A stretch of 64,000 nucleotides of DNA, taken from Aphrocallistes beatrix (taxonomy: Eukaryota; Porifera; Hexactinellida; Sceptrulophora; Aphrocallistidae). The stretch is from the NCBI GenBank assembly GCA_963281255.1, contig OY725504.1:930001-994000 (forward strand), written 5' to 3'. Made by a program: the position numbers and the translations under genes. Numbering within the stretch: the stretch's first letter is position 1; each line of letters begins with the position of its first letter. Of this stretch, positions 31,823-42,448 are shown piece by piece. The notes beneath the pieces are model-generated. The model was not told the origin of the DNA, did not search any database, and saw only the letters and a list, made by a program, of their open reading frames with translations.

Positions 31823-34800
31823 ATGGCTACTAACAAGAGTAGTACGCAGCCACAACCCTTGCAGCCAGAGATTGCGCTGCCAGACGAGGAAGAGAAGTTG
31901 AGAAAACAGAGGGCTTACCAAGACAGAGTTATGAAACGGCAAGAAGAGAGAAAAGCTAAAATGCAGCAGCGAAAAATGACAAATGAACACAAGCAAGAAG
32001 AAACTGCAGACTTTTTTTGGAAAGAGTTTAACCAGCAACAATCGGATATCAATTCTCTTTTTGAGCAATTTTCTAGTTCCACTCCAGTCCCCACCACCTT
32101 GTTTAAGGTTAGTCAGGAGTTTAATTTCAATTTGATGTATAATCAAATAAATCCTCTTTGGAATTGTTGGCTTATTAAGATGGTAAAAATGCTGAAATAG
32201 ACTCAGGCTAGTCACTAAGATTAATCGACAATCTTTGTTTATTTTTGTAATACTAGTAATACTGTTTCTACAGATAGTAGAACTCAGAACATTTAACACC
32301 TCACCAGACACATGCTTATAACATCAATCTCTTAAATTTACAAAGCCTAAATTTGATGAATATCATTCTTCCATAAGAGAATGTGACAAATTTTCGTGTT
32401 CCTAAACACGATCAAGCGAAAAGTCATACGCCTAAAGGAGCGTCTCGCGCTCCTAGATAATTCCTTGCGAGGATCTGCATATCATAATCCCATGACATTT
32501 TTTCTTATAATGTCATGTCTTGTATGTTATAATGTAGTATCACTTATAAGACATTTTCTGTACATCTTTTGTACATTTTGAGAGTTGTCATTGTCAACTG
32601 ACGTTTTAATTAATGATCTTTTAATTCTTTACAACTTTCCTGCCTGATTTTATGATATCTCCATTTGAACTGCTACTTTCCCAATCCATCCCATTCCCTT
32701 ACAAGGGAAGATGAATATTTTAAGTATTTATTCTCACTATCAATTATAGTACATACATGCATATGGTATGGTAATTTTAGATTTATCCTGAATATAGTAA
32801 ATTCCCTGGAAAGATATTGAATTATTTGTGGATTTCGGGGTCATGCTGAAAGGTTCTCACTTCTTGAATTGGTTTGTACATTGTTGGATATTATGCATAA
32901 TTTCAGTTTTCAATTGGGTAATCTCGTCGATATACGTAATATCTAACGTTTCAGTTTTCAGGTTAAGTACTTTCATTTCTTAAAAACATTTTGTGAATTA
33001 TATTTTTCATTTCTTAAATTGATACTTGGCTGTCATTGTGTCGTCATCTCTCATGATATCCTTATTTCTTATCGTCAATCTCCAACGTTTTAGCATTCCT
33101 ATTAGTTTCAGTAGATATAAAGTTGTGAGATATAAGGTATGCTTTTAAATCCCCTGTATATGAGTGACACATACAAATACCACAATTTTCGATAATCCCC
33201 TGTATCCATACTAACAAGAGTCAACAGTACATTGTTCACCATTCTCCACTCCAAAATGTTTACATTTAGGTATGAAGAATGGCTGGCTCTACAGATGTAG
33301 ACACTATGTGGCTTGTTGCGAAATGCAGGTTTAATTAAACTGATTTTATTCATTCATAATTCACCGTTTTATTATTTGATGTTAGACAACATCAAAGAAC
33401 AATATGACAATTAAAGAATGATGATTTTGAAACTATTATAAAATTGCGAAACTTTATTGTTATTATAGAACGTAAAGTGATTCATGAAAACATTGCAGCA
33501 GCTAATTAAACTTTAAGAGTTTCCCTGGGATTCAGATATTACTGCTCACAAGCGAATGGCGGATGTTTCGTCACTGATATTTCTTTGAATGAAATTATTG
33601 AATCCCCACTTTCATTCTCCCATTCAAAATAATAAATGACAATCACCCACCCCCTCACGAAATAAAAATACCACTCTCGCGTGCCATTTTATATTATTTC
33701 AAACTCAAAATGCTCATTTTCTCTTTGCTCTTATACATAATACTCTCCAAAATGCTCACTCTCACTCTCCTATCAATTCTATTCATCTTTAGAACAAATT
33801 CATGTTTCCCAACAGTTTGTAATTCCATTCTAAAATATCAGCGACGAAACTTCCGTTTACCCTCACAAGCAAGTTAGTTGAAATATTGAATGACGGATGT
33901 GATCATCATAGACTGACCTACTATTAACCACTATTAACCACTATTAACCACTATTAACCACGTAATAAATATAATCTTTGAAGTGTACACTGTAGATTTA
34001 GGTAGGCAAAATATTCTTAATCTACATAAGTGTAATAATTACAGACATAGAAATGCAAATTGACGAATGAACACATAACTTCCATTTACACAATGAATTA
34101 GTCAATGACTTGACGATTAGTTCTGGTTACTTATGTCCACTTCAGTACACTTTAGTCTCAATCTGCAATATGTTATTCCACTGGCAGGTTTCAAAGGAAC
34201 TATTTTTCAATTACAGATTTTCCATACATTCCTGCTTTCAAACCTTACTTTACTTCCATTCTTTGTTCGAGTGAAAGAATCAAACTTGATTCAAAGCACT
34301 CTACGACTTGATGACTCGTTTTTGGTGAAGAAAGAACTTCACTGGCGTAATATTAGAAACCATTAAGTGCATCATAGTCATGCTGATTGGTTCACAGTTC
34401 AGTATTGTTTTGAACTTTGTTTTATTTGTTGGGATCATGAAGTTATTCTCGTGAACACTCTCTTAAAATAGCGAGTTTCAAGTAAAATGTATTCATTCTC
34501 TTTTTACAAGTATCATCTCTGTTAGTTGATACCATTTAGCGGCCTTTGTTTATATTCTTTTATGACCTCTCTTTGTGTAGGAGATTGATTGTAAGCTGGA
34601 GGCTCTTCAGAAATACATGAATGATTCTACGCTCTTTCTTAGTCCTTTTGATTTGAGAATCGCAAAATCGACTTTACAAAAGTTCCAATCCGATCTGGCC
34701 AAGGAACGGACAAAACACGTTCCAAAGTTTAGCTTCAAGAAAGGATCAAAAAAAGTCCAAAATGGGAACAGTGAAAATCCTAACTCGCAACCCCTTCCAG

Positions 34801-35351
34801 TCCCTGCAGCTAAAACCATTGTAGAATTTCCTGTGAGCAAAAATTCATTTGTTTTGAAAGATAGAAATGAAGAGAGTATAGTTATTAACCCAGGTGACGT
34901 TTCTCGTAAAGATCTATTGATTATGAATTTGAATAAATGCCATCTTATGATGCAAGGTAACCCTACAACTGTGCATATGAACAACATCTCTAACTGTAAA
35001 CTGGCAATCGGACCGATCAGCACATCAATAATGATACACAACAGTACAGAGTCTGTATTTTTCCTTGCATGTCAACAGCTTCGAATTCACACATCAGAGA
35101 AAGATGACTTTTACATTCACGTGACAAGTCGGGCTATCATTGAAGACTGTTCTAAACTGCGTTTTGCACCGTATACACTGACGTACCCAGATATCCAGGA
35201 AGATTACGTTAAGTCCGGTCTAGATACAGAGGTGAATAACTGGCAGTTGGTGAACGATTTTCATTGGCTCTCCATCTCAGAGGCGTCTCCAAATTGGTGT
35301 CAGATTCCGCCACAGGAGAGGATGGACTGGCGAGATGTGCAGTCAAATTAG
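31823..35351 (+). CDS. TBCC: Tubulin-binding cofactor C
   Basis: Last-acting cofactor in the tubulin folding pathway. With cofactors D and E it stimulates GTP hydrolysis by beta-tubulin to release the heterodimer. Two exons join in phase 0: 31823-32107 and 34581-35351 (TAG), giving 351 residues, as expected for the family. The N-terminal charged, helical spectrin-like region includes ADFFWKEFNQQQSDI. The C-terminal CARP/TBCC beta-helix follows. The catalytic arginine finger lies in CQQLRIH as Arg263, in agreement with the known Gln-Gln-x-Arg motif. The single intron of about 2.5 kb is long for this window. A 10-bp tandem repeat (33921-33960) is the only repeat I saw in it. Confidence 0.95.
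32108..34580 (+). other. TBCC intron, otherwise empty
   Basis: A 2.5 kb intron with donor AAG|GTTAGT and acceptor TTTGTGTAG|GAG. Apart from the CTATTAACCA repeat I see no exon, RNA gene or transposon in it. Several short inverted motifs such as GGAGCGTCTCGCGCTCC near 32438 are too small to call. Confidence 0.5.
33921..33960 (+). repeat. Four copies of CTATTAACCA
   Basis: Four perfect 10-bp units in the TBCC intron. There is no sign that they are transcribed into anything functional. Confidence 0.9.
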
Positions 35352-36202
35352 GAAAGGATTATCCGTATGCTAGCTCAGATTGTTTTAATCATTTCTTTCA
35401 ATCAAATTATATAATTTCCATTTGCTTTTAAATATTCCTTATGAAAGTGTGTTTAACTATCTACGGATCTTTTTCTCCAAAAATTGTACAAATTCGATGG
35501 GTTTTCTTCGTGTTTTAGGAGAGCCAACAAGTAATCGCACATGAGGAAATTATTTATATTCGCTTAGCTTTTATAACTAATAATACACAAGCTTCATCTG
35601 TAGTTTTAATAATTAATCTTCAACTCCTCCTTCCTTACCGATACCTAACCTTATCCGACTTTGTCCTCGATAATGGAAGATTTGTCTCCGTTTTAAAATC
35701 TTCACATCCAAAAGTATCGAATACAATTGTCATCATCAACTTTTCTATATATTGTCTCACTTTGACTCTCCTTTATTCCTGAAAACCTGTCTCATTATAC
35801 TAATCTTGCAGTTAATTCTCACTCTAAAATACATCCAATGGCTTTATCACTTGTAATGTACTTGCACACATTGCAGAACTATGGTGTTCTAATTCATTTT
35901 ATGTAGTGAAAATCAATCTGTACAGGTTCAGTACTCGTGTGTATCAAGTCATAATAATTACACTGTTTATGGCTTTGTTCTGATAGATATTCTTTGAGGT
36001 AGTACCGCACCAATTATTCATTTTTAGTGACTTCATTCAATAATTTATTCAAGTTTTCTGATAAGTTAATTCTTGAAGTAGGGATAATGACCTAAGTCTA
36101 AAGGTGAGATTGTCACTGAGATTTGTGGGCGTTCGATGTTTTATTGGTTTATGTTTAGGGGAGTTCTTCCTTATTTACGTAATATTGTGATAATATGTAT
36201 AT

Positions 36203-36829
36203 AAGAGCATGCTCTCGACCCAAGAGCATGCTCTCGATCGAAGAGCATGCTCTCGACCCAAGAGCATGCTCTCGACCCAAGAGCATGCTCTCGATCGAAG
36301 AGCATGCTCTCGACCGAAGAGCATGCTCTCGATCGAAGAGCATGCTCTCGACCCAAGAGCATGCTCTCGACCCAAGAGCATGCTCTCGACCCAAGAGCAT
36401 GCTCTCGACCCAAGAGCATGCTCTCGACCCAAGAGCATGCTCTCGCCCTAAGAGCATGCTCTCGACCCAAGAGCATGCTCTCGACCGAAGAGCATGCTCT
36501 CGACCGAAGAGCATGCTCTCGACCGAAGAGCATGCTCTCGACCGAAGAGCATGCTCTCGATCGAAGAGCATGCTCTCGACCCAAGAGCATGCTCTCGCCC
36601 TAAGAGCATGCTCTCGACCGAAGAGCATGCTCTCGACCGAAGAGCATGCTCTCGATCGAAGAGCATGCTCTCGACCGAAGAGCATGCTCTCGATCGAAGA
36701 GCATGCTCTCGACCTAAGAGCATGCTCTCGACCGAAGAGCATGCTCTCGACCGAAGAGCATGCTCTCGACCGAAGAGCATGCTCTCGACCTAAGAGCATG
36801 CTCTCGACCGAAGAGCATGCTCTCGACCA
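36203..36829 (+). repeat. 33-copy, 19-bp palindromic minisatellite (p53-family half-site-like)
   Basis: Thirty-three head-to-tail 19-bp units. Each contains the perfect palindrome AGAGCATGCTCT followed by CG. Sixteen of the 19 positions are invariant in all units by eye. The three variable positions are all in the spacer, giving variants CGACCCA, CGATCGA, CGACCGA, CGCCCTA, CGACCTA and a last CGACCAA. The core GAGCATGCTC fits the p53/p63/p73 half-site consensus RRRCWWGYYY with 9-bp spacing between cores. Because the unit has no stop codons, long open frames appear on both strands; I do not regard them as genes. Confidence 0.97.
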
Positions 36830-36949
36830 AACTGTCCATATAGAAGTCCCGGAGGCTGAGTGGGGAGGAATTCAGAAATTAGAATTGTCTGTATTAGAGC
36901 GAAAACATATAGTCTACTCTATTTTAATTGATATCTATGTACTTTAGTT

Positions 36950-37126
36950 GTAGATAACGGACACATTGGGGACATGGCTTTTGTCCATTGTAAAGAGATG
37001 TCCTCTTCTCGGAGAGTGCTTAACTATTGCATACGTATTTGGTAAATTAATTCCGTTCCACGAGGTTTGTCCGTTCTAGAGGAGTTGTCCGCTTTTCGGA
37101 GTGTCCGGTTTGGAAGACCCCACTGT
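36950..37126. mobile_element. Possible decayed Tigger-like element
   Basis: The right end reads CCGGTTTGGAAGACCCCACT then GTA, the CAGTGGGGTC style of a Tigger end in reverse. Internal GTCCGTTCTAGAGGAGTTGTCC and GTCCTCTTCTCGG look like repeated subterminal motifs. The left end is not clear. Confidence 0.4.
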
Positions 37127-37767
37127 ATACGGAGACACTTTAGTAAACATGATTGTTGGATATCTGTTTTGTTATAATCAATTCGCCTGATTTGTGAGTT
37201 AATTAAGTATCTAAAAATAGAGTTGTTAATGACATCTTGGTTTCAGTTCGATCCGTAATAATGATGCACTCATGTTGCAGTGGTGTAAAATTGAGATATT
37301 TTTAGTACGCATTACATCATATATGTCAGAAAGAAGTCTATTTATAATCCTGAAAAACTTCCCAGATTTAATATATTTCGTAGTTTGTATATTATTTCTT
37401 CAAACTAGTGGGTTATTTTCGCATTTCTTAAGGTGAGTATTACATTTTAAATTAAATAACTTTGCTTATAAATCTTCCTTTGTGTTGTTTGTACTATGTA
37501 AACATTTCTGTTTATGACCTTATAAGTATCGAACGCAATGCAAAATCCAAATCATTTATCTACATTGAAATCAGGACACTTCGAAACTAGATTCGCGAAC
37601 AGTTACCATATTATATGAATGCTCTTTATTCTGTTTGTTACCAAGCATTTATTCAGAGTTGATTTTCGATTTAATAAGATATGATACATATATATTGCAT
37701 AATATGATTGCGTTGGCATGGCGGCATAGCAGCATCACTTGTAATAATACAATGACAAAAAAATAAT

Positions 37768-39105
37768 TTACAATGCTGTGGCGAGATTGTCAGACATTAT
37801 GTCTTGAAGGAATTTGGAATCTTCTTTCAGCGCTGTGACCCACTTTCTAATTTCATTCATGTGTTGGTTGTATTCGGTGTCGCGGGACATCATTTCGCTG
37901 AAGAACTCTTGCCATTCGATGTCTAAATTTCTCACTTCTTTCTGAGTTTCGGAAAATTGGCTTACGAATGATACCCATTCAGTCTTGTTGAGAATTCTGC
38001 TTTTACTGACGTAATCCTTCTTTAGCTCTTTAAGTTTGATTTGTTGTGCAATGGTCCTACTTTCGAGTGATATTATTTTAAAGTCGCTACAGTCAAGGAT
38101 TGTGCTGTTAGTTTTCGCGAGGGGCCGCTTTTCTAAAAGGTTTTCCATTGAGTGAGACCTTTCGTATTTTCCATTCTCCTGTACTGTAGTCACTGGATCT
38201 TTTCTTCTCATTTCAACATGAGACCCACGCCCACTCTCTATGCCCAAAATTCGAGGCAGCGAATTTGAGTTAGAGCCATTCATATTCGTTTTATACATTC
38301 CAAATGCAGAACTCGATCTGTTTTGCTGTAACTGATTTGTGTTGATAATCCGAGCATTTGCCACTTCACGAGGATTAATCGCTCCACTTGATAGATGTGA
38401 GTACTTGACTTTACTTCTCACATCTCTACTGTCGTATCCACCGTCAGCGGTCCTGCTTCTATTTGACGTGATTCCTGTGCTCATCGCTTTGGAGATTGGC
38501 GATGGACGATTTTCAATGACTAATGCATTTTTCTTCTTAGGAATTGGAGAGTGATTGGGACATGGGTAGATATTTCTTGTATGGGGTCGTTCCATTTCGG
38601 AGCGGTATTCACTTGACTGTACTAGATTGTTTGCTGATCCGTGTTGGCTCCTCTTTATCTCGTGAGATTGGGGAACAGGTGACTGCACCTGTCGTCGCCT
38701 TGTTTCAGGCGTGACTGGGATAGCTCCCCTTTTAAGCCTTCGGTACTCGTAAGATTGGCTGACTCGCTGAAGTGGTGCATGTGAGAAATCATCACTGGAT
38801 CTGGTATACGGTTCCTCTTTGCTGAATTTTTGGACTTGTAAGTTGATTGCATCTTCAGGGTTAGATGTACTTCTTTGGTGGTAAATGCCTCCCATACTTT
38901 TCTTCTTCTGACTGGACATCTTATCTAGGGTATTTTCTAATAGAGATAGCTTTTTCTTGATATCTTTTTCCATTTGTCCGATTATTTGTATTTCACGTTC
39001 CTGTTTCTTGCGAATACTTTCTTCATTATTAATTTCTCGCTTCAAGCTATTCACCTTTTCCAGCAAATACTCATCATTCCCTTGGTTGTACACAAGTTCT
39101 GTCAT
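37768..39105 (-). CDS. Coiled-coil protein, unrecognised
   Basis: An uninterrupted 445-residue frame starting at the first ATG. Residues 10-70 are a highly charged heptad-like coiled coil (NSLKREINNEESIRKKQERE). Residues about 75-330 are polar, low-complexity and rich in Ser, Arg and Pro with repeated EYR motifs, so likely disordered. Residues about 340-445 form a second helical, coiled-coil-like region rich in Glu, Lys and Trp. I do not recognise a domain. A cytoskeletal, centrosomal or junctional adaptor is the kind of protein this composition suggests, but nothing proves it. It is divergent from eIF3G across 321 bp, and convergent with TBCC. Confidence 0.72.
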   Translation of the reverse strand: MTELVYNQGNDEYLLEKVNSLKREINNEESIRKKQEREIQIIGQMEKDIKKKLSLLENTLDKMSSQKKKSMGGIYHQRSTSNPEDAINLQVQKFSKEEPYTRSSDDFSHAPLQRVSQSYEYRRLKRGAIPVTPETRRRQVQSPVPQSHEIKRSQHGSANNLVQSSEYRSEMERPHTRNIYPCPNHSPIPKKKNALVIENRPSPISKAMSTGITSNRSRTADGGYDSRDVRSKVKYSHLSSGAINPREVANARIINTNQLQQNRSSSAFGMYKTNMNGSNSNSLPRILGIESGRGSHVEMRRKDPVTTVQENGKYERSHSMENLLEKRPLAKTNSTILDCSDFKIISLESRTIAQQIKLKELKKDYVSKSRILNKTEWVSFVSQFSETQKEVRNLDIEWQEFFSEMMSRDTEYNQHMNEIRKWVTALKEDSKFLQDIMSDNLATAL

Positions 39106-39426
39106 TGTCTTTGTCTATGCAATATTAAGTTTATTCAACTACAGCATTCCCTTGTATTTATACCAAATCCTGCCTTACCGATTAACTATGATGCAGGCCA
39201 GTGTGTGATGTAAGGAACTGCTTCAGGTACAGTTTTGTACGTATTGATCTATTCAACTCGTGATTGTCGATATTTTTTAGTTTTTATTAAACTGATTGAG
39301 GAAGTTGAACAGATAAGATTTGGTTCATAATCCTGTTTGAGTTGCAATTAATCCAATCATTTTTATTTAAAAATATTAAGGTTATAAACATAAATTGCAA
39401 CCCCTTAAATTTCACGTAGTTTCTAA
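39106..39426. promoter_or_regulatory. Divergent intergenic region, likely bidirectional promoter
   Basis: Only 321 bases separate the start codons of the minus-strand coiled-coil gene and plus-strand eIF3G, so both promoters must lie here or overlap. I see no clear core motif. The call rests on gene arrangement alone. Confidence 0.45.
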
Positions 39427-40272
39427 ATGGCGATGAAAAATCCAGATTTACCCCCTGCAGATGATAATGAATGGGGAGAAATGCCGATGGAATCGAGGCG
39501 TATCGATTGGGCCGACGAAATGGACAGGATTTCTCCTGATAGTCAGGCGAAAACTCGACTGCCCGAATCCCAAACTATTCTAGACGAAGAGAAGGGGATT
39601 CGAACTGAAATTAGCTACCGTTTCAATGCTAAAAATCAGAAAGAGAAAGTTACTCGTATCTTCCGAATTGAGAAGAAAAAGATTCCGAAAGCGATTGCCA
39701 CCCGCGAAGAGTGGGTTAAGTTCGGTCGGGCTTCTAAAGACAAACCAGGTGTCGACCCAGCCACTACTAATGACGGCGAAGAGACCTTCTTCAGTCTGAC
39801 CACGAATAAAGACGAACTGGAGTTAGGCATTCAGGAGCCGAAACTTAAAGCTACCGACATCCTCAGGAGTATAATCGAAGAAGATAAAGACAGAAGGGAA
39901 TCACAACCAGACCACTCAACTCAAGAAACTAGACAATCAGCTCTAGCCTATGTACCCCCTACAAGGAGACCCGGATATTACGACAGGGCCCCGCCCTATA
40001 GTCTAGATGAGCCTCTCCCTGCCGTGAAGATATCCAACCTCTCGATGGACACGACTGAACAGGATGTGAAGGAATTGCTAATACAATTCGGCAAGGTGAC
40101 CAGGGTGCACATGCCTAAGGACAAGAAGAATAGAGATGTACACAAGGGCTCCGCATTTGTGACATTCCAATACCGTAACAATGCTGAGAAAGCGATCTCT
40201 ATGTTGAACGGGTATCCCTATGACCATCTCATCTTAAAAGCTGGGTGGTCTAAACCCATGAGACGTAACTAG
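39427..40272 (+). CDS. EIF3G: Translation initiation factor eIF3 subunit G
   Basis: Subunit of eIF3, which recruits the 40S ribosome to mRNA and supports scanning. An intronless 281-residue protein (human about 320). The N-terminal eIF3G region contains WADEMD, ISYRFNAKNQKEKVTR and WVKFG. A linker follows, then a C-terminal RRM with RNP2 VKISNLS (200-206) and RNP1 KGSAFVTF (240-247). The CCHC zinc-knuckle segment found between these parts in human eIF3G is absent here: no Cys lies in the linker. RNP1 has Ser where an aromatic residue is usual at the third position. The start is the first ATG after GTTTCTAA. Confidence 0.95.
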   Translation: MAMKNPDLPPADDNEWGEMPMESRRIDWADEMDRISPDSQAKTRLPESQTILDEEKGIRTEISYRFNAKNQKEKVTRIFRIEKKKIPKAIATREEWVKFGRASKDKPGVDPATTNDGEETFFSLTTNKDELELGIQEPKLKATDILRSIIEEDKDRRESQPDHSTQETRQSALAYVPPTRRPGYYDRAPPYSLDEPLPAVKISNLSMDTTEQDVKELLIQFGKVTRVHMPKDKKNRDVHKGSAFVTFQYRNNAEKAISMLNGYPYDHLILKAGWSKPMRRN

Positions 40273-40804
40273 GTACAATTATTGAGAATTTGCTCAGGAA
40301 TTATTTAGTAAAAATTTGTATGTGGTGTGACAAATCTGTTGATGCTACAGTAAACTTTAGGAGAAATAGCATCACTTGATTCATTTGCTTTCCGATTACT
40401 GGGAAGTTAGACAATATATCTAAATAGAATATATTTTATCAAATTTGTTCATAACATTGCAATGATTGTTCAGAAAACTTAAAAATGCACTTTATGGATC
40501 TACTATGAATAAAAACAAACAAAAGATTTATCATATAGTTTCAAAAATAACAAATTCGAAATATACAAACCTAAAAATCATTAAAAATTAACAACCACAG
40601 TTTATTGCATTAATCTCAAGCAATTTCTTGAGAAATGTGTGCATACATTTATGCCTGTATTTATGGACAAATTTATCGATAAATTTATTGAGAAATTTGT
40701 AATTTTTTTTCACCCCAGCCAATCAGATTTAGCTGTTTTGCTGTATGTTTGATATCCTGTAATTCTCTTAATTTAGCACGAACTGTGAATTGATAAAGTT
40801 CAAA
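40273..40804. other. Spacer between eIF3G and RIOK1
   Basis: AT-rich, 532 bases. A pyrimidine-rich stretch ending TCTCTTAATTTAG lies about 25 bases before the RIOK1 start codon and looks like a splice acceptor, so a 5' UTR exon may lie upstream. No repeat is recognised. Confidence 0.4.
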
Positions 40805-42448
40805 ATGACGTCATCAGAACCTAGGAGCAAGGTGTGGGGGGGACAGCAACAAGCGTGTGTAGAGAATCAATCTCTGTCAGATGTCATGAGTGAGCAGTTA
40901 GTGCAGCATCTACAGACTCAGGATGACGCAATGTTTGCGAAATCCATCTCCGATGAAGTTCTACCTCAGAGCACTGGACAGGTCAATACAGACCAACCAG
41001 AAACCGTAACTGAAGATGCCGCAACCAATCTACTAACCGCAGAAAATGTGAATTCGGATTTTGCGATCGCACAGATGATGCAGCTAGAGTTTGAAAAGGA
41101 GAGAGATGAGACGATTCGGGTTTACGAGAAAGCGATGAATGGAGAGAGCAAGCTGGGAGTCTCCTATTCTAACTACAGAACGACTGATCACTTAGAGAGT
41201 GAAGATATCGATGATGATTTGGGTGCAGTGGACAATGCAGGTTTCGACGATGCCAATGTTAAGTCTCATACGGGTCCTAAGGGAAAGGGGAAGAACAAAT
41301 CTTCTAAAAACCCCACTAAACATGATCCAACCATTTGCGGTCGAAGGCATGTGGCTAATACTCAAGATTTCCCTACCGATTTCTCTTCTGGAGATTTGTA
41401 CGATACCAAGTACGATTTCAAACTGAATAACAGAGTTTATAACGAGCTGAAGCAGTTCTCGCAGAAAGAGAAGAAGCGGTATGCGAAGATTAAGGACAAG
41501 CATGACATATCAACTCAGGACCTAGCTGTAGATGAGAAGACTCGTATCACCCTCTTCAAACTGATCGACAATGGGACCTTGGACGAGATAACTGGGATCG
41601 TTTCCACTGGAAAAGAGGCCGTCATTGCTCATGCGATGGGTGGCGGACATTCTAACATCTCCATTCCAGAGGAAGTCGCTATAAAAATATTCAAAACGAC
41701 ACTGATCGAGTTTAAATCGCGTGAGAAATACATCAAGGATGACTACAGGTTCAGAGCTAGACTCAGACACTCCAACCCTCGCAAACTGATAGCCGCGTGG
41801 GTTGAGAAGGAAATGCACAATCTCAAACGCCTTGAGAAGTTTAACATTCCATGCCCACACGTGGTCCTGAATAAGAAGAATGCTATCATTATGGATTTCA
41901 TTGGCTCGAAAAGAGAAGCAGCTCCACAGTTGAAATACGCTAAACTTGATTCAGAACAGTTGAAATCTGCTTATGAGCAGTGCCTGGACGGAATGCGTAA
42001 GATGTACAAGGAAGCTCATCTCATCCACGCAGATCTCAGTGAGTATAATTTACTCTGGCATGAAGATGTGCTCTATTTCATCGATGTGAGTCAATCCATT
42101 GAGCCTTCACATCCAAACGCGCACTTTTTCCTCCATAGAGATTGTACTAATATCGCAAATTTCTTTTCACACAAAGCGTTACCAGGTGCACTCGATGCGT
42201 TGGAGTTGTTCAACTACGTAACTGACTTGAAAGTCAGCGAAGAGGCATTACAAGCCACTCTCCTCACAATGAACAGTACGCAGGACAAATCAGTGAAAGA
42301 TTTCCCAGATTATCAGCCCCAGCAGACTTCATTCGACTATCTCCACGAGTTCATCCAAACTAAGCGAGACAGCGAAGATTCAGAATCTACTGGGAGTGAT
42401 TCTGAATCAGAGGATGAGGATATCCCATTAGAAGCTAGTGAAAGTTAG
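40805..42448 (+). CDS. RIOK1: Serine/threonine-protein kinase RIO1
   Basis: Atypical kinase/ATPase for late maturation of the 40S ribosomal subunit in the cytoplasm. Uninterrupted, 547 residues from the ATG at 40805; the open frame extends five codons upstream with no ATG. The acidic N-terminus is poorly conserved. The RIO domain starts near residue 230. The flexible P-loop reads STGKEA (267-272), the catalytic loop HADLSEYN with Asp410, and the metal-binding loop IDVSQS with Asp427, all intact. The C-terminus is acidic and serine-rich (SESTGSDSESEDEDIP), a likely casein kinase 2 target. The family match is clear over the kinase domain. Confidence 0.96.
   Translation: MTSSEPRSKVWGGQQQACVENQSLSDVMSEQLVQHLQTQDDAMFAKSISDEVLPQSTGQVNTDQPETVTEDAATNLLTAENVNSDFAIAQMMQLEFEKERDETIRVYEKAMNGESKLGVSYSNYRTTDHLESEDIDDDLGAVDNAGFDDANVKSHTGPKGKGKNKSSKNPTKHDPTICGRRHVANTQDFPTDFSSGDLYDTKYDFKLNNRVYNELKQFSQKEKKRYAKIKDKHDISTQDLAVDEKTRITLFKLIDNGTLDEITGIVSTGKEAVIAHAMGGGHSNISIPEEVAIKIFKTTLIEFKSREKYIKDDYRFRARLRHSNPRKLIAAWVEKEMHNLKRLEKFNIPCPHVVLNKKNAIIMDFIGSKREAAPQLKYAKLDSEQLKSAYEQCLDGMRKMYKEAHLIHADLSEYNLLWHEDVLYFIDVSQSIEPSHPNAHFFLHRDCTNIANFFSHKALPGALDALELFNYVTDLKVSEEALQATLLTMNSTQDKSVKDFPDYQPQQTSFDYLHEFIQTKRDSEDSESTGSDSESEDEDIPLEASES

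Larger units (their letters stand above)
35352..37767. other. Convergent spacer holding the minisatellite
   Basis: The spacer between the 3' ends of TBCC (plus) and the coiled-coil gene (minus). It contains the palindromic minisatellite (36203-36829) and a possible transposon end near 37126. About 850 bases before the array and 640 after 37126 show nothing recognisable. Confidence 0.55.

Noticed and set aside
31811-32311. 166-codon minus-strand frame with hydrophobic stretches
   Set aside because: Antisense to TBCC exon 1 and its intron. No homology; the plus strand has the real gene.
34607-35041. 144-codon minus-strand frame opposite TBCC
   Set aside because: It is the antisense shadow of the TBCC second exon, which has a clear family match on the plus strand.
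36203-36829. Regular spaced repeats as a CRISPR-like array
   Set aside because: The repeat is only 12-14 bases with 5-7-base near-invariant linkers, in an animal genome with no cas genes. It is a minisatellite.
36155-36947. Long open frames of 80-250 codons on both strands over the minisatellite, encoding repeats such as EHALDRRACSRPKSMLS
   Set aside because: The 19-bp unit has no stop codon on either strand and cycles through the reading frames, so long frames appear on both strands at once. There is no start context, homology or codon bias. They are artefacts of the repeat.
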